Positions 34,157 to 45,456 of a stretch of 64,000 nt of DNA are shown piece after piece (positions within the stretch are counted from its first letter, which is position 1; every line of letters begins with the position of its first letter). Position numbers and translations under genes: made by a program. Origin of the DNA: Didymella arachidicola (Eukaryota > Ascomycota > Dothideomycetes > Pleosporales > Didymellaceae); assembly GCA_016630955.3 (NCBI GenBank), contig CM049985.1, positions 2,046,001 to 2,110,000 of the forward strand, given 5' to 3'. The notes beneath the pieces are model-generated. The model was given only the letters and a program-made list of their open reading frames with translations. It made no database searches and had not been told where the DNA came from.

Positions 34157-36416
34157 TCAGAATTGCACCAGAAGACTTGCGCCAGCAAGCTCCTGCCCAT
34201 CGAATCCAATTCCGTGAACCCTCACAGCTACTTCACGTCCAGCCAGCTCCTCCACGAGCGAAGCAGCGACTATGTGTTCGGCCGCATATGCTCTTCCCAA
34301 GCAAAGGTCATCGACCTCGACGACGAAATGTGAGAACGCACCGGTGATTTCGCTGTATGGCATTCCCTGGACTGGTTCGCTGGAAGTGTGGCTCCAGCAA
34401 AGTCTCACGTGCTGAGTGTCTCCATTCCCACGAGCTTCCTTCCGGATGCCAAAGAGAGCATGATGCGGTGGGACATCTGTAGAACTGTTTCGAGACGAGA
34501 TGTCCTGGAAGTAGCCGCCTTGATTAGTAAATGGCCGGGAAGGAATGGGATATGACGCCACTGGTTGGATACAGATGTAGTCGATCTCGGCAAGTCTTCT
34601 GTCATCGGTGGCTTGCGACCAAAACCCAAGCTCTTCCAGACGCATGTTCGAAGGTATATACTGATCATCGAGTCTGAGTTCTATGTCAAGAAGACGATCG
34701 ACGGGCGGATCTTCGCATCTCTTGAGGTTGTATATCTTGTGCGAATAGCCAACAGGGTAACCTGTGCGGCGTGCTTCTTCTTCCGTAGCTCGACAGGAAG
34801 CCTTTAGGTAGAAGCTCACGCCTTGGGGCATCCTTGAGACATCCCGATAGGAGATTCGCAGTCGCAGTGACCCATCTATAGGCATATCGAGCGTAAAGAG
34901 CGGTATGCTCCAGCTATGAACTGTAGGGGACAGATCCTTCTTCATAACCGACGGAGGTAAGTTGCAGGCTTCGATGACGAGCTGCGATTGGCCTGCGACC
35001 CTCTCAATCTTGTGTTTCAGTGGACTGAGCATGCCTATCGATTCGGTTCTCAAAGGCAGTATTGACTGCGAGCCGAGTTGCGAGTGGAAAGGTGCTCCGC
35101 CATATAGGATGTCTTCTTCCTCTTCGCTGTGTGAGCCGAAAGCTCCACAAAAATCCGTGAAGAAGAAAGATTTAGAGCCAGCAGGTTGTGCTTTCGCAAA
35201 GCCAGTAATGGATGCTGTCTTATTCGGCTGGTGTTGCCTCCTACAGTCACCACATGAACAGTCAATGCCGTCTGGGAGATCGTCCCCATCCCAAACCGTT
35301 GCCTCCATGTCCTTTCCGTGACTAGGGAAGTGCTCAAATGACCAGGCTGGTGCGAAGACTCCCGCCGCGAGCCCTAGTGCTGCAAGCTTCGCGACTGCCA
35401 CACCGGTGTTGGTACCGCCACCTCCATACTCAGGATAGGTGACGCGCGGGTGCGCGAGTTTAGTCGTGTTTTGTGCCCAAACATCGATCCCAAAGTGAAT
35501 CTGATGTGGCGGCAGACCAGCTCTTAGGGCCTGGTGCAACGAAGCGATAGCGTCATCTTCTTTCCAGCAGTAGTTCGTCAAGACACTGCCACAGGCCTTC
35601 ACGAATGGCAGATTCCGTTCATTGAGAGCATTTTGATAGGATACCTTGTTTGATGTTGTTAGAGCATCGTACCTGTTACAAGGTTAGAAAGGTAATGAAT
35701 AGGGCGGGTGAAGCCCACCAAATGAGCTGTCTGCTGCCTCCAAGTTCTAGTCTTAGTTGGCGGAGAAAGCCCGCCAGGAGGCTCACGTCCCAGCTTGCGC
35801 TTGGAAACGACTTCTCGATATTCACCAGCCAACCGTCAAACCCACAGTGCTCCGTAATGTGGGCGAGCTGCTTAGCCAGCGGGAATGACAGACCGTCATC
35901 ACCGTGCTGCAACAACTTTTCGGAATTTGGCGTTTGCGGCTCGATCAGTAGCGTACCCAGCGCCTTCACCCCATTGCGATGCAGTGTGTTGGTCCATGTA
36001 GGTGGAGGAACACATACAAGCTTGTGAGAGAAATATATAAGAGTATCTACGTATTGCAGATACTCACATGCATACTTCTCATCGTCCAAGCCAATGCTCG
36101 ATGCGCCTTCATAACTGTGGTAGTTGCCTACATAGTCGTGGCACAGCAGGACCTTGGCTTTAGTCAAACCTTCACCTTTCCTGCAAGACCGGGGCAAAAA
36201 AGGCGTATTGGCTCGCTGCAGAGGGTCGCAGTCTGCGTGCGTCCACATTTCAAGCTGCTCAAAGGTGTCAAAATAGGTGAACCCCTGCAGGCGATCGAGA
36301 GCACGTTGCTTTCGACGTTCTTCTGGTGTCGGGCCCGTATCTGGTGAAGGGAACAGATGACGATAGCCATCACGTATCGGGCGTAGAATGTCTTTCCAGC
36401 CTAGAAGATATGCCAT
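34157..36416 (-). CDS. Endo-beta-N-acetylglucosaminidase, GH85 (cytosolic ENGase)
   Basis: Two exons (36416-35719, 35672-34157) give 737 aa. ENGase cuts between the two core GlcNAc residues of N-glycans; the cytosolic forms act on glycans freed from misfolded glycoproteins. The catalytic Asn-x-Glu is visible in CGFDGWLVNIEKSF as N199 and E201, the layout known from GH85 structures. Other blocks are GFTYFDTFEQLEMWTH, VLLCHDYVGNYHSYEG, the splice-restored LIWYDALTTSNKVSYQNALNE, and FGIDVWAQNTT. There is no signal peptide at MAYLLGWKDIL, in line with a cytosolic enzyme. The upstream in-frame extension begins only with GTG, so the ATG at 36416 is preferred. It is divergent from the KDEL-receptor gene, with 385 bp between the starts. 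Confidence 0.94.
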
Positions 36417-36499
36417 GTTGTTGCAGAATTGCGGCTGCCGTCGAGAGCTTCCAAAGTCCGCGGGGATGTCTGGCGGCGCTGACACCTATCAAAGCCCAT
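36401..36499 (-). promoter_or_regulatory. Possible upstream ORF overlapping the ENGase start
   Basis: An ATG at 36499 opens a 32-codon frame (MGFDRCQRRQ...) that ends with TAG at 36401-36403. It is out of frame with the ENGase ATG at 36416 and overlaps it by 16 nt. If the mRNA begins upstream of 36499, this would reduce ENGase translation. Whether it is in the mRNA is not known. Confidence 0.3.
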
Positions 36500-36801
36500 G
36501 TGTCGCGCCCAGGGCCAGAGTGAGTCGATGAACACTAGACTCGCACCTGCATTGGCAGTCTATATATCACAAAGGCATTCGCGACCTTCCCAGCTGGGCG
36601 CTGCGGCATGTATAGACGGATGACGTCTGAGCGGCGTTCTTTCTCGTCTTGGCGTCGACAGGGGTAAGCTCCCCAATCCATGCCTTGCAGATGCCCCAAA
36701 CGTGTTCATTTTATTCGACGTCGCAAACGTTCAATCCTCAACGACGCTCCAGTCGCCAAACTGCACCACAATTGTAATACAGCTAAGAGCGCGTCTTCAC
36801 G
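36417..36801. other. Bidirectional promoter region, ENGase / KDEL receptor
   Basis: 385 bp between two divergent start codons; both promoters and leaders must fit here. It includes the possible ENGase uORF on the minus strand. Confidence 0.6.
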
Positions 36802-37661
36802 ATGAACCTCTTCAGGCTGTTAGGTGAGCCAAAGCTGATCCTCTTGAGCATGCGCGGGCTAATACGGTGGTGCAGGGGACTTGTCCCATCTCCTGTCAAT
36901 CCTCATTCTTTTGCACAAGATGAAGACCTCCAGTGTACGTTGTATCAAATCGGCAGTCGGATTGCGCAAGATCTGACCATCCAAACAGAGCGCAGCCGGT
37001 ATCTCGTTCAAGTCGCAGTTTCTGTACTTGATTGTTTACCTGACTCGATACATTGACCTACTCTGGACCTTCTACGAACCCCACGCGCTGTACAACACCG
37101 TCTTTAAAATCGTCTTTATCAGCACATCCGCGTACACCGTATATCTCATGCTCAACGACTTCAAGCCGACGCACGATCCGAACCTCGATACCTTCAAGGT
37201 CCAATACCTGCTAGCTTTCAGCACGGTGCTAGCTGTGCTGTTCCCGTACAAGTACACATTGACGGAGGTGAGTTGGGACGTAGAGGGAAGCACATTAGGA
37301 AGCTGACAAGGTGCACAGATCATGTGGGCGTTCTCCATTTGGCTGGAGTCAGTCGCTATCCTGCCCCAACTTTTTATGCTGCAAAGGACGGGTGAAGCAG
37401 AGACGATCACCACGCACTACTTGTTCGCGCTTGGTGCCTACCGCGCTCTCTACATTCCCAATTGGATCTACAGATACTTCTTCGAGGTGCCGCGCTTCTA
37501 CGACCCGATCGCAGTCCTTGCTGGTATTGTTCAGACTATTCTGTACTCGGATTTCTTCTACATCTACTACACAAAGTCAGTGTCCCTATGGTCCTGCTCG
37601 CGAAATAATGCTAACAAACGATAGGGTTGTTCAAGGGAAGAAATTCAACCTTCCTGTTTAG
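36802..37661 (+). CDS. ERD2: ER lumen protein-retaining receptor (KDEL/HDEL receptor)
   Basis: Five exons (36802-36823, 36876-36934, 36989-37267, 37319-37575, 37625-37661) give 217 aa, the normal size. Erd2 is a seven-helix Golgi/ER membrane receptor that retrieves HDEL/KDEL-tagged chaperones. Family blocks are MNLFRLLGDLSHLLSILILLHK (broken by intron 1), AAGISFKSQFLYLIVYLTRYIDL, FKIVFISTSAYTVYLML, and KPTHDPNLDTFKVQYLLAF. IWLESVAILPQLFML and TTHYLFALGAYRALYIPNWIYRYF follow, and the end is FFYIYYTK VVQGKKFNLPV. Every intron is 50 to 55 nt with clean GT..AG. The C-terminal cytoplasmic lysines (QGKKFNLP) fit COPI retrieval. It is one of several secretory-pathway genes in the window. Confidence 0.97.
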
Positions 37662-38247
37662 AAGCTCCGCGAGATCCATACCCCATCTTTCAATTCGAAG
37701 GCCGGCATTTAGTGCGCGAAAGCCTTTTGTACTTTATTGTTCGACGATCGGCGTTCTGGAAGGCTATCTTAGTCCAGTTCAATGGGATGACACGATCCCG
37801 GGTAGCTGTTGTACGAATTGCATGAATAAAGGAGTACGAACGAACATGCGCAGGACGTTCTAGGGTTGGGCAAAGTTTCATCGCAGCTATGTAGCGTTAT
37901 GTACTGTTGTCTTGAACAAAGTTGAATGCTGCAAACAAATCTGTGCATGGACTACGTGCCGCGTCGACAGACCAATGGTACCGATACGTCACCCAAAACA
38001 AGTCTGCAGTGGCGCGCCGCACGTGTCAGTCAGCCTCAAAGATCGCGGCTGCTAGGCAGTTGCGAGACAGCAATATCATGCGTCAATCGCCTTCCCAACG
38101 TTTCCTTTATTCGCACCTTAGCACTCATATTAATATACGTCCACTCGCTGTTTCAATTCTGAGCTGCGCGCTACTCGTCTAATCTTACCGTGCCTGTGAT
38201 CGCCTTCCCAACACTCACTGCCTGCGCAATTGGCACACGACACCACC
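37662..38247. other. Intergenic: ERD2 3' flank
   Basis: About 590 bp. AATAAA at 37825-37830 is a candidate ERD2 poly(A) signal. No gene is seen. Confidence 0.5.
37825..37830 (+). terminator. Candidate poly(A) signal AATAAA for ERD2
   Basis: Exact AATAAA 164 bp after the ERD2 stop; plausible spacing only. Confidence 0.4.
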
Positions 38248-38710
38248 ATGTTCTGCCTTCGCAGCTGGATTCCCGTGCTCTTCTTTCTGTGAGTTGGACC
38301 TGGTCACTTTGCACCGCTCTCATACTGATCTTCTCAGACTACGGACAAACGCGTCGCCCGTCTACCTAGTCCTCTTTATCTCTGCGACATACTTCCTCAA
38401 CCGACCCTGCGTCTACTGCTCGTTACTCCTCTTCATCCTCGTCGTCGCGCTATTCGATTTCCACACACCATGGTTCGACCCGCCGCTCCCCGACACAGCC
38501 GGGCTGGCGCTGAACGAGACAACACCGATGCTGGAGACAGCTAGCGTGTTTGCGCAAGCTGCTGCAAACACAGCGCAGGAGATCGTCAAGGGCACGGTCG
38601 ACGGAGTAAGAGGGAAAGCAAATACGGGTGCAATGAACGAGTGGGTCAAGGGCCTACTGGGAAAGAAGGAGTGGAGGATACAGTGTCTGGACGTCTTGAT
38701 TCGGATCTAG
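38248..38710 (+). CDS. Small membrane protein, unknown, 137 aa
   Basis: Two exons (38248-38288, 38338-38710) give 137 aa. The first exon encodes MFCLRSWIPVLFFL, and the intron GTGAGT..CTTCTCAG continues it into LLRTNASPVYLVLFISATYF. A second strongly hydrophobic stretch is CVYCSLLLFILVVALFDF. The remainder is soluble and mildly amphipathic, with FAQAAANTAQEIVKGTVDGVRGKAN resembling an amphipathic helix of the kind found on lipid surfaces. I do not recognise a family. The spliced model has one to three membrane segments followed by a cytosolic tail. The intron signals and hydrophobic continuity make it a likely real gene. The start could also lie upstream if an intron is missed. Confidence 0.62.
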
Positions 38711-39381
38711 GAGTACAGGACCTGGACGAGGAATGGCGATGTGGATATTGGGTTGGAACTCTTACGGATGCTATACTGGCTCTTATAATGGTCCTACATA
38801 ATGCATGGGAGGCGCTTGCTTTTGTGGCATTGGTGCGGCATCAGGCTGTTCAGCTCTACAAGTTACAGACCGCAGCACAGCATGGCCTTTTAGCGCAGCA
38901 AACTACGGAGCTCATGGTGTACTATCGGGGTTGAAGAGCGTGCTCATTCGTGATACCAGATGGTTATGAGGTGATGTTGAACATTTGCCGCCCGGCATCG
39001 TCGCACTCCGTTCGGTGTGCTCCGACGTGGTAGTGCTAAATGCTTGAAGGATTCTTCGATATCCGCAGGCAATGTTTTCTCTCCATTACTCGTATTCTCA
39101 TCTCGTTACCTGATGCTTTCCAGAAGAGCCCCGCGCTAGGCTGTGAGCAGAATGTCCGAGGCCCCCGCAGCGCATACCACCGCGCGTTGAGGGCAGCCAT
39201 TGCATGGAAAAGAGTGCTCAAACAGGTGGAATCATGTTGCCGCGTGTAAAGATTCTTACCAGTCTCGATCTGTGCCTTGCCATCTTACCATATCCAAGTA
39301 CAGTGCTGTGAACAAGGACGTTCCGCGAACAGAGCGGCTGCCGCGACGCGCGAAGCACCACCTTCCCGAGCGAGTGGTGAC
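38711..39381. other. Intergenic: 5' flank of the aminopeptidase gene
   Basis: About 670 bp up to a candidate upstream ATG (39382). Short frames only, without recognisable content. Confidence 0.45.
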
Positions 39382-39718
39382 ATGCAGCACCGTCTCTTCC
39401 CCACCTGTTCCGCCGCACTCACTCCGTTCGCTCCTTCCCTCTTTAAAGCTGGCGTCTCTTATTCACATCTCGAGACTTAGCTCTCGCACACAGCTCTGGA
39501 CTAAGCTTTCGCCCAGGCCATTTCGATCCATTCCTACATCTTGCCGCACTGCAGCCGCTGCCAAGCGTCTCTCAAGCTCAGTTACGAGAGCTACAGAGCT
39601 TTATTCCACTTCACGTGTACAGCTCAGACAGAGGCCAAGACTTGCAGTTTCGCAACCAGCTGCATTGAGTTTCCAGAAACGATTCTGTCAGAGCGAAGTC
39701 ACCAGCAGCTTTGCAGAC
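39382..39718 (+). other. Possible mitochondrial leader exons of the aminopeptidase
   Basis: The aminopeptidase frame stays open far upstream of the ATG at 39719 without another in-frame ATG. The open part is rich in Arg and Ser and nearly free of acids (TKLSPRPFRSIPTSCRTAA, RQRPRLAV), as in mitochondrial presequences. Removing GTCTCT..CACACAG (39454-39493, 40 nt) joins an ATG at 39382 (MQHRLFPTCSAALTPF) in frame, adding 99 residues. The donor is weak and the intron very short, so this is a hypothesis. Confidence 0.35.
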
Positions 39719-42700
39719 ATGGCCTCAGACCGAGACATCCTCCCCTCGTGGTACGTTTGACTACATAATCAAGCGCGACGAAGCTGATAAGAGGTCCTCT
39801 AGGGCCAAGCCCTCCCACTATGCCATCTCCCTCTACGACATTGAGTTCGGCGGCAAGTTCAGCTACAAGGGCACAATCAGCATCAATACCAAGATCACGA
39901 AGGACGATGGCTTCTCTGAGCTAGTGCTCAATGCCCATCAGCTCAAGGTCCACAGTGCTGAGCTGAAGGCCGGCGATTTCACCAAGATAGCGAAGGACAT
40001 CTCGTACGATGAGAAACGCCAGCGCGTCACACTCGATTTTGGTGAGAAGATCAACCACTTGGGCGAAGCGATTCTGGAGGTCAAGTTTGAGGGGACAATC
40101 AACAACGTACGGCAACAGGGATTGGAGTTTTCAGAGGAAATTGCTGACAGGCACATAGATCATGGCCGGCTTCTACCGCTCCAAGTACACGCCCAAGGGC
40201 GAAGTCCCAGCTTCGGTAGCAAAAGACGATAAGTTCCACTACATGTTCAGTACCCAGTTCGAGGCATGCGATGCCCGCCGAGCCTTCCCCTGCTTCGACG
40301 AGCCCAACCTCAAGGCCACCTTCGACGTCGAGATCGAGGTCCCGAAGGACCAAGTCGCCCTCAGCAATATGCCGGAGAAGGAGACAAAGGACAGCAAGCG
40401 TGATGGCTTCCACACTGTTGTCTTCGAGACCACTCCCATCATGTCTACATACCTACTGGCCTGGGCCATCGGTGACTTCGAGTACGTCGAGGCCTTTACC
40501 GAGCGCAAGTACAACGGCAAGAATATCCCTGTTAGGGTTTACACCACACGAGGATTGAAGAAGCAAGGAGAGTTTGCGCTGGACAATTGCCACAAGATCG
40601 TCGACTATTTCTCTGAGGTCTTCCAGATCGACTACCCGCTTCCCAAGGTCGACCTTCTCGCTGTGCACGAATTCGTAAGTGCTCACCTATGGTGTACGTG
40701 TATTTGCGCTGATCGACAAGCCAATTATACGTACCCTTGACCCCTATTGTACGAACTTTGAACTGACCAGGAATGCTAGTCGCACGGCGCTATGGAGAAC
40801 TGGGGTCTCATCACCTACCGGTAAGTGTTGGAGTTGGGCTGGTTGATCGAGTACTAATTTTGCATCAGCACCACTGCACTGCTTTTCGATCCCGAGACGT
40901 CGGCAGACAGCTACCGCAACAGGGTTGCATATGTCGTGGCTCACGAGCTCGCCCATCAGTGGTTTGGTAACCTTGTCACAATGGACTGGTGGAGCGAGCT
41001 TTGGCTCAACGAGGGCTTCGCCACATGGGTTGGATGGTTTGCCATCGATTATCTATACCCTGGTAAGTTTTTTCGGGAGCTAAACCGAGTTGCAACTGAT
41101 AGCAAATAGATTGGAATGTTTGGGGGCAGTTCGTTGTACGTTCGAGAGCGCGAGGTACCGTCGCTCCAAGGTTGCTGACGTTGTGTGTAGACTGATTCTG
41201 TGCAACAAGCTTTCGCACTCGATGCGCTTCGCACCTCCCACCCCATCGAGGTCCCGGTGTATGATGGTCTTGAGGTCGATCAGATCTTCGATCACATCAG
41301 CTATCTTAAAGGAAGTTCTGTCATCCGCATGCTCAGCGCTCATCTCGGGGAGAAGGTATTCCTTCAAGGTGTTGCCGATTATCTGAAGGCTCACCAGTAT
41401 TCTAATGCCACGACGAACGACCTGTGGTCCGCCCTGAGCAAGGCATCTGGTCAAGATGTCACAAGCTTCATGGACTTTTGGGTCCGCAAAATCGGTTTCC
41501 CCGTTGTTACCGTGGCTGAAGAGCCTGGTCAGATTGGTATCCGCCAGCAGCGATTCTTGCTGGCTGGCGATGTCAAGCCCGAGGAAGATTCGACAGTGTG
41601 GTGGATTCCTTTAGGTCTTCACGCAGGTTCTTCCCCGTCGACAGCATCTGTTCACGAGACAGGTGCATTGACGCAGAAGGAGGAGACCATCCGCAACGTC
41701 GACAATGGCTTCTACCAGCTGAACAAGAACCTCACTGGTTTCTACAGAACCAACTACCCACCAGAGCGTCTTGTCAAGCTCGGTGAGTCTCGCCATGAGC
41801 TCTCAGTGCAAGACAAGATTGGCATCATTGGCGATGCTTACGCCAACTCTATCGCTGGCTTTGGTCCCACTGCTGGCCTGCTTGCGCTCGTGGAGAAGTT
41901 CCAAGACGAGTCGGACTACCTAGTCTGGTCGCAGATCCTCACCAACCTCGGCAACGTCCGCAGCGTTCTATCTGACAGCGATGATGTTAGCGATGCTCTT
42001 AGGAAGTTCCAACTCAAGCTCATCACGCCTGCAGTTGAGAAGGTCGGTTGGGAGTTCAAAGACGGCGAGGGCTTCCTCATTGGTCAGCTTCGCGCCTCAC
42101 TCATCCTGTCTGCCGGTCTGGTTGGTCACAAAGCGACTGTCGATGAGGCATTGAAACGCTTCGAGGCATACACTTCTGGATCTGACAAGTCGGCCATCCA
42201 CCCTTCGTTGCGTCGTGCTGTATTCGGCATTGCTGTCAAGAACGGTGGGGAGTCCGCTTACAAGGCTGTCCAAAAGGAGTACCTCTCAACAACTTCCATC
42301 GATGGCAAGGAGATCTCTTTAGTTTCCATGGGCAGAGTCCAGACACCCGAGCTTGCTCAAGATTACCTGAAGTTCATCTTCTCGGACAAGGTCGCTACTC
42401 AGGACAAGCACTCAGGTACCATTGCGTTAGCCAACAACTCCAAGATCCGCCCTGAAGTATGGAAGTATGTCCGCGACAACTGGGACCAGACTGTTCACCC
42501 TGCTCTGTCTGGCAATCTTGTCGTACTCGAGCGCTTCTTGCGCTTTGGCCTGAACAAGTTCGCTGATGAGAAGGTCGCCGATGATATTGCCGCTTTCTTC
42601 AAGAACAAGGACACTCGCGGTTACGACAAGGGTCTTGAGGTCATCGACGACACCATCAGGAGCTACGCGAAGTATGCAAAGAGAGAAGAGGCTGTCGTCA

Positions 42701-42735
42701 AGGAATGGCTGAAGGCCAACAACTACCTGTCGTGA
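39719..42735 (+). CDS. APE2: M1-family zinc aminopeptidase (APE2/AAP1, puromycin-sensitive type)
   Basis: Exons 39719-39750, 39803-40106, 40159-40674, 40780-40820, 40869-41062, 41110-41135 and 41191-42735 give 885 aa, the usual size. It removes N-terminal residues from peptides in the cytosol, and an upstream-extended form may enter mitochondria. The M1 motifs are intact: the exopeptidase motif GAMENWG at the start of the fourth exon, and the zinc site HELAHQWFGN with WLNEGFATW supplying the second Glu. The ordered domains are the N-terminal beta domain (KPSHYAISLYDIEFGG, RRAFPCFDEPNLKATF), the catalytic domain, and a C-terminal helical ERAP1-like domain ending KEWLKANNYLS. The introns around GAMEN are needed, because stops interrupt the genomic frame there. 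The ATG at 39719 starts MASDRDILPSW. Confidence 0.96.
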
Positions 42736-43332
42736 CTTGGACCGAGGCTATAGATACTACATATGGTCTGGCTATTCAGCTTAAAGCCATGAGATACACG
42801 TCAAAATGAAACAATGTTATAGGTCAGTTGTGGTATGTATAAGAGCGGGGAATTCGAGTCATTGTAGGCGACGACCGATATTCTCTTACTTAACAGCCGC
42901 ACCACGTTATCGGAAGAGCCAGGTCGAGACACAAACTTTGCGCTCGATGAAGCCTCTCATGCATCGCGAATATCACGACACCAGAGCAAACCGATGAATT
43001 TGCAAGGGCCCGCATTTCGTGCAGGACTACCTTCCAATCTTGGCGTAGCATTACCATTTGAGTGGGCATGCTTACCCGGAGCGTACAAGTTCCCGCTTGT
43101 TTAGTTGCGAAATCGCAACCCTGCAATGTCGACATCGACAGGAAGATGGACGATTTTGTATGTTGGAGGCAAGCTCTGCACCTTTCATCTTGGCAAAGTG
43201 GAACGTAACAATCGCGTGCAACCATGCCGCCATATGTCTGATCCATAAGAACGGCAATGCTCGCCATGCATTTACGAAACACTCCTCTAGGGCACCTGTT
43301 CCACGGTCTTTCAGGAAGTGCTCACGGTCGCG
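42736..43332. other. Intergenic between tandem plus-strand genes
   Basis: About 600 bp. Short frames only; it holds the aminopeptidase 3' end and the UNC93-like promoter. Confidence 0.5.
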
Positions 43333-44802
43333 ATGGCGACACACGACTCCGCCAAGGCACCCTCAGTCGAGGATGTCTCCCTTCCTGTCTCCACGCCACC
43401 CTCCATTGACGACTCCAAGCGTAAATGGTACCGCAGCACACTCTTCAACGCCTTCGTCATTGGAGGCGTTGGCTTCCTCGCACCTGGTCTATGGAACGCA
43501 ATGAATGATCTAGGAGCCGGAGGAGCACTCGACCCGTACCTCGTCAATGCGGCCAACGCTCTTGTCTTTGGCATCATGGGCTTCTTTTGCCTCTTCGGCG
43601 GCCCCATCGCAAACCGCATCGGCTTCGCTAATACGCTCTTTCTCGGTGCAGTCGGCTATCCCGTCTACTCAGCGGGCTTATACACCAACAACCGTTACGG
43701 CAACGTCTGGCTCGTCCTCGTTGGTGCTGTGTGCTGCGGCGTCAGCGCAGGCTTGTTCTGGGTCAGCGAGGGTGCTGTCGCTCTCGGCTACCCCGAGCCC
43801 GGCAAGAGAGGCAAATACATGAACATCTGGCTTTGGTTTCGCACAGGTGGGCCACTGGTCGGTGGCGCCATTGTGCTCGCACTGAACAACAACGCTGCAG
43901 CCAAGAAGAAGGGGAAGGTTGGCTACCAGATCTATCTTGTCTTCATTGCACTGCAGTGCATCGCGTGCCCTCTCGCACTGGCGCTCTCTCCACCGAGTAA
44001 AGTCCAGCGCTCCGACGGGAGCAAAGTCGTCATTCAGCGTGAAACCTCGTTCAAGAACGAGTTCAAAGCCCTCTGGCGCGTGAGCAAGCGCAAAGACGTC
44101 CTGCTCCTTCTGCCTATATTCTATGCCGCATACTTTAATCAATACAGCTCCAACTTCAAAGCGTACTACTTTGGCGTGCGGGCTCGCGCATTGATGGGTT
44201 TTGTATCCAACTTCGGAACCCTGCTGTCGTCTCAACTCATCAGCCAGTTGCTCGACTACAAAAAGCTTACCGTGAAGAAGCGCATCACGTACGGCTTTTA
44301 CTACATCATTCTCCTGCACATCGTTGCGTGGGTATACGGCTGGGTCATCCAGGAGAAATACACGCGCTCGAACCCTGTCTTTGATTGGGAGGATGGAGGT
44401 TTTGTTGAGGCGTTCTTCGTTATCATCCTGTGGGACTTTGCGAGACAGGCGCTGCAAAACTGGGTTTATTACCTTCTTGCGACCAAGACGGATAATATTT
44501 CTGAGCTCTCCCGTTTTGCGGGCGTGCTCCGTGGACAGGAGAGCTTTGGGCAAGCTGTTTCGTTCGGGCTGAATACGAAGAAATGGAGAGGCGGTCGTGT
44601 ACCACTGGGAGTTAACACAGCCTTGCTGGTGCTTTCGATTTGGCCTACTTGGCTCGTAGTCCGCGATCACGTTCCTGTCGAGTCGGCCGAGTCAAAGAAA
44701 GACGACGTCGTCGCCGAGGACCGCGCTCTGCAGCAGCAGGTCAACTTGGAGGACAAAAGGAAGTTTGCGGAAGGAGAGGCGGTGCTGGCCCGCAACGTGT
44801 AG
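43333..44802 (+). CDS. UNC93-like MFS-fold membrane protein
   Basis: Intronless, 489 aa. The ATG at 43333 (MATHDSAKAPSVEDV) is chosen because the frame upstream offers only GTG at 43318. Family features of the fungal UNC93/DUF895 group are TLFNAFVIGGVGFLAPGLWNAMNDLGAGG, the loop GGPIANRIG, GNVWLVLVGAVCCGVSAGLFWVSEGAVALGYPEPGKRG, and QYSSNFKAYYFGVRARALMGF. About 11 or 12 membrane segments are expected. The physiological substrate or partner in fungi is unknown; animal UNC93 proteins regulate channels or traffic receptors, which need not carry over. The C-terminal 40 residues are hydrophilic and acidic/basic mixed. The long antisense frame 43678-44670 is a shadow of its codon use. Confidence 0.9.
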   Translation: MATHDSAKAPSVEDVSLPVSTPPSIDDSKRKWYRSTLFNAFVIGGVGFLAPGLWNAMNDLGAGGALDPYLVNAANALVFGIMGFFCLFGGPIANRIGFANTLFLGAVGYPVYSAGLYTNNRYGNVWLVLVGAVCCGVSAGLFWVSEGAVALGYPEPGKRGKYMNIWLWFRTGGPLVGGAIVLALNNNAAAKKKGKVGYQIYLVFIALQCIACPLALALSPPSKVQRSDGSKVVIQRETSFKNEFKALWRVSKRKDVLLLLPIFYAAYFNQYSSNFKAYYFGVRARALMGFVSNFGTLLSSQLISQLLDYKKLTVKKRITYGFYYIILLHIVAWVYGWVIQEKYTRSNPVFDWEDGGFVEAFFVIILWDFARQALQNWVYYLLATKTDNISELSRFAGVLRGQESFGQAVSFGLNTKKWRGGRVPLGVNTALLVLSIWPTWLVVRDHVPVESAESKKDDVVAEDRALQQQVNLEDKRKFAEGEAVLARNV

Positions 44803-45456
44803 AAGGATTATGACTGGACATTCTAGAGTATTTGGAGCGACCACAGGGTGGACCAATCAGTCTCCAATACATCAAGATGCGGAATATTGATCACATGTCT
44901 TTCAAAACCTCACCCAGATCGCCTCAGCTAACGAACGCTCGTACCAGACCCTCCGCCGTCAATCATTCGGTATAGTTTTATCCCGCAATCATAACTTCGG
45001 TCTACCCCTCCGCTCATTGCCCGTTAACTGAAGTCGCAACCTGAAGATGAGACCTCTCCCACAAACGGCCCATCAATTGCGGAACACTGCGCGCTTTCTC
45101 TCTTCTACGATCGAAACACCACTTCGAACACACAAGCGGCTTTGACTTGGCTAGGCACTCTCGGCATCCTGAAGGAGTTGCCGCTGATCCTTTAATCATG
45201 CCGTTTATCTGCAGGGTAACCATTCGCCATGGAATTTAGGCCAGTCAGCGGGATTGTTTCGATGTATATGATTACAGCTTGTTCCGTCTCTAAGGCTACT
45301 AGAGCGAGGATCATGTTTCTGGAAGAGCTATAAAGACTTTATGGCGCCATTTGCTAGTTGAGGGCTACCTGTACTCGTCTGCATACTCTGGTCCAGTGTG
45401 AACAGTTGCCGACTGGCTACGAAACATCTGAATCATCGCCGAGTACGATATCTAAA
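44803..45456. other. Intergenic region upstream of the nitrilase relic
   Basis: About 650 bp; no gene, RNA or repeat recognised. Confidence 0.5.

Noticed and set aside
43678..44670. 330-codon minus frame opposite the UNC93-like gene
   Set aside because: Antisense shadow of a clear membrane-protein gene; no membrane pattern or family match of its own.
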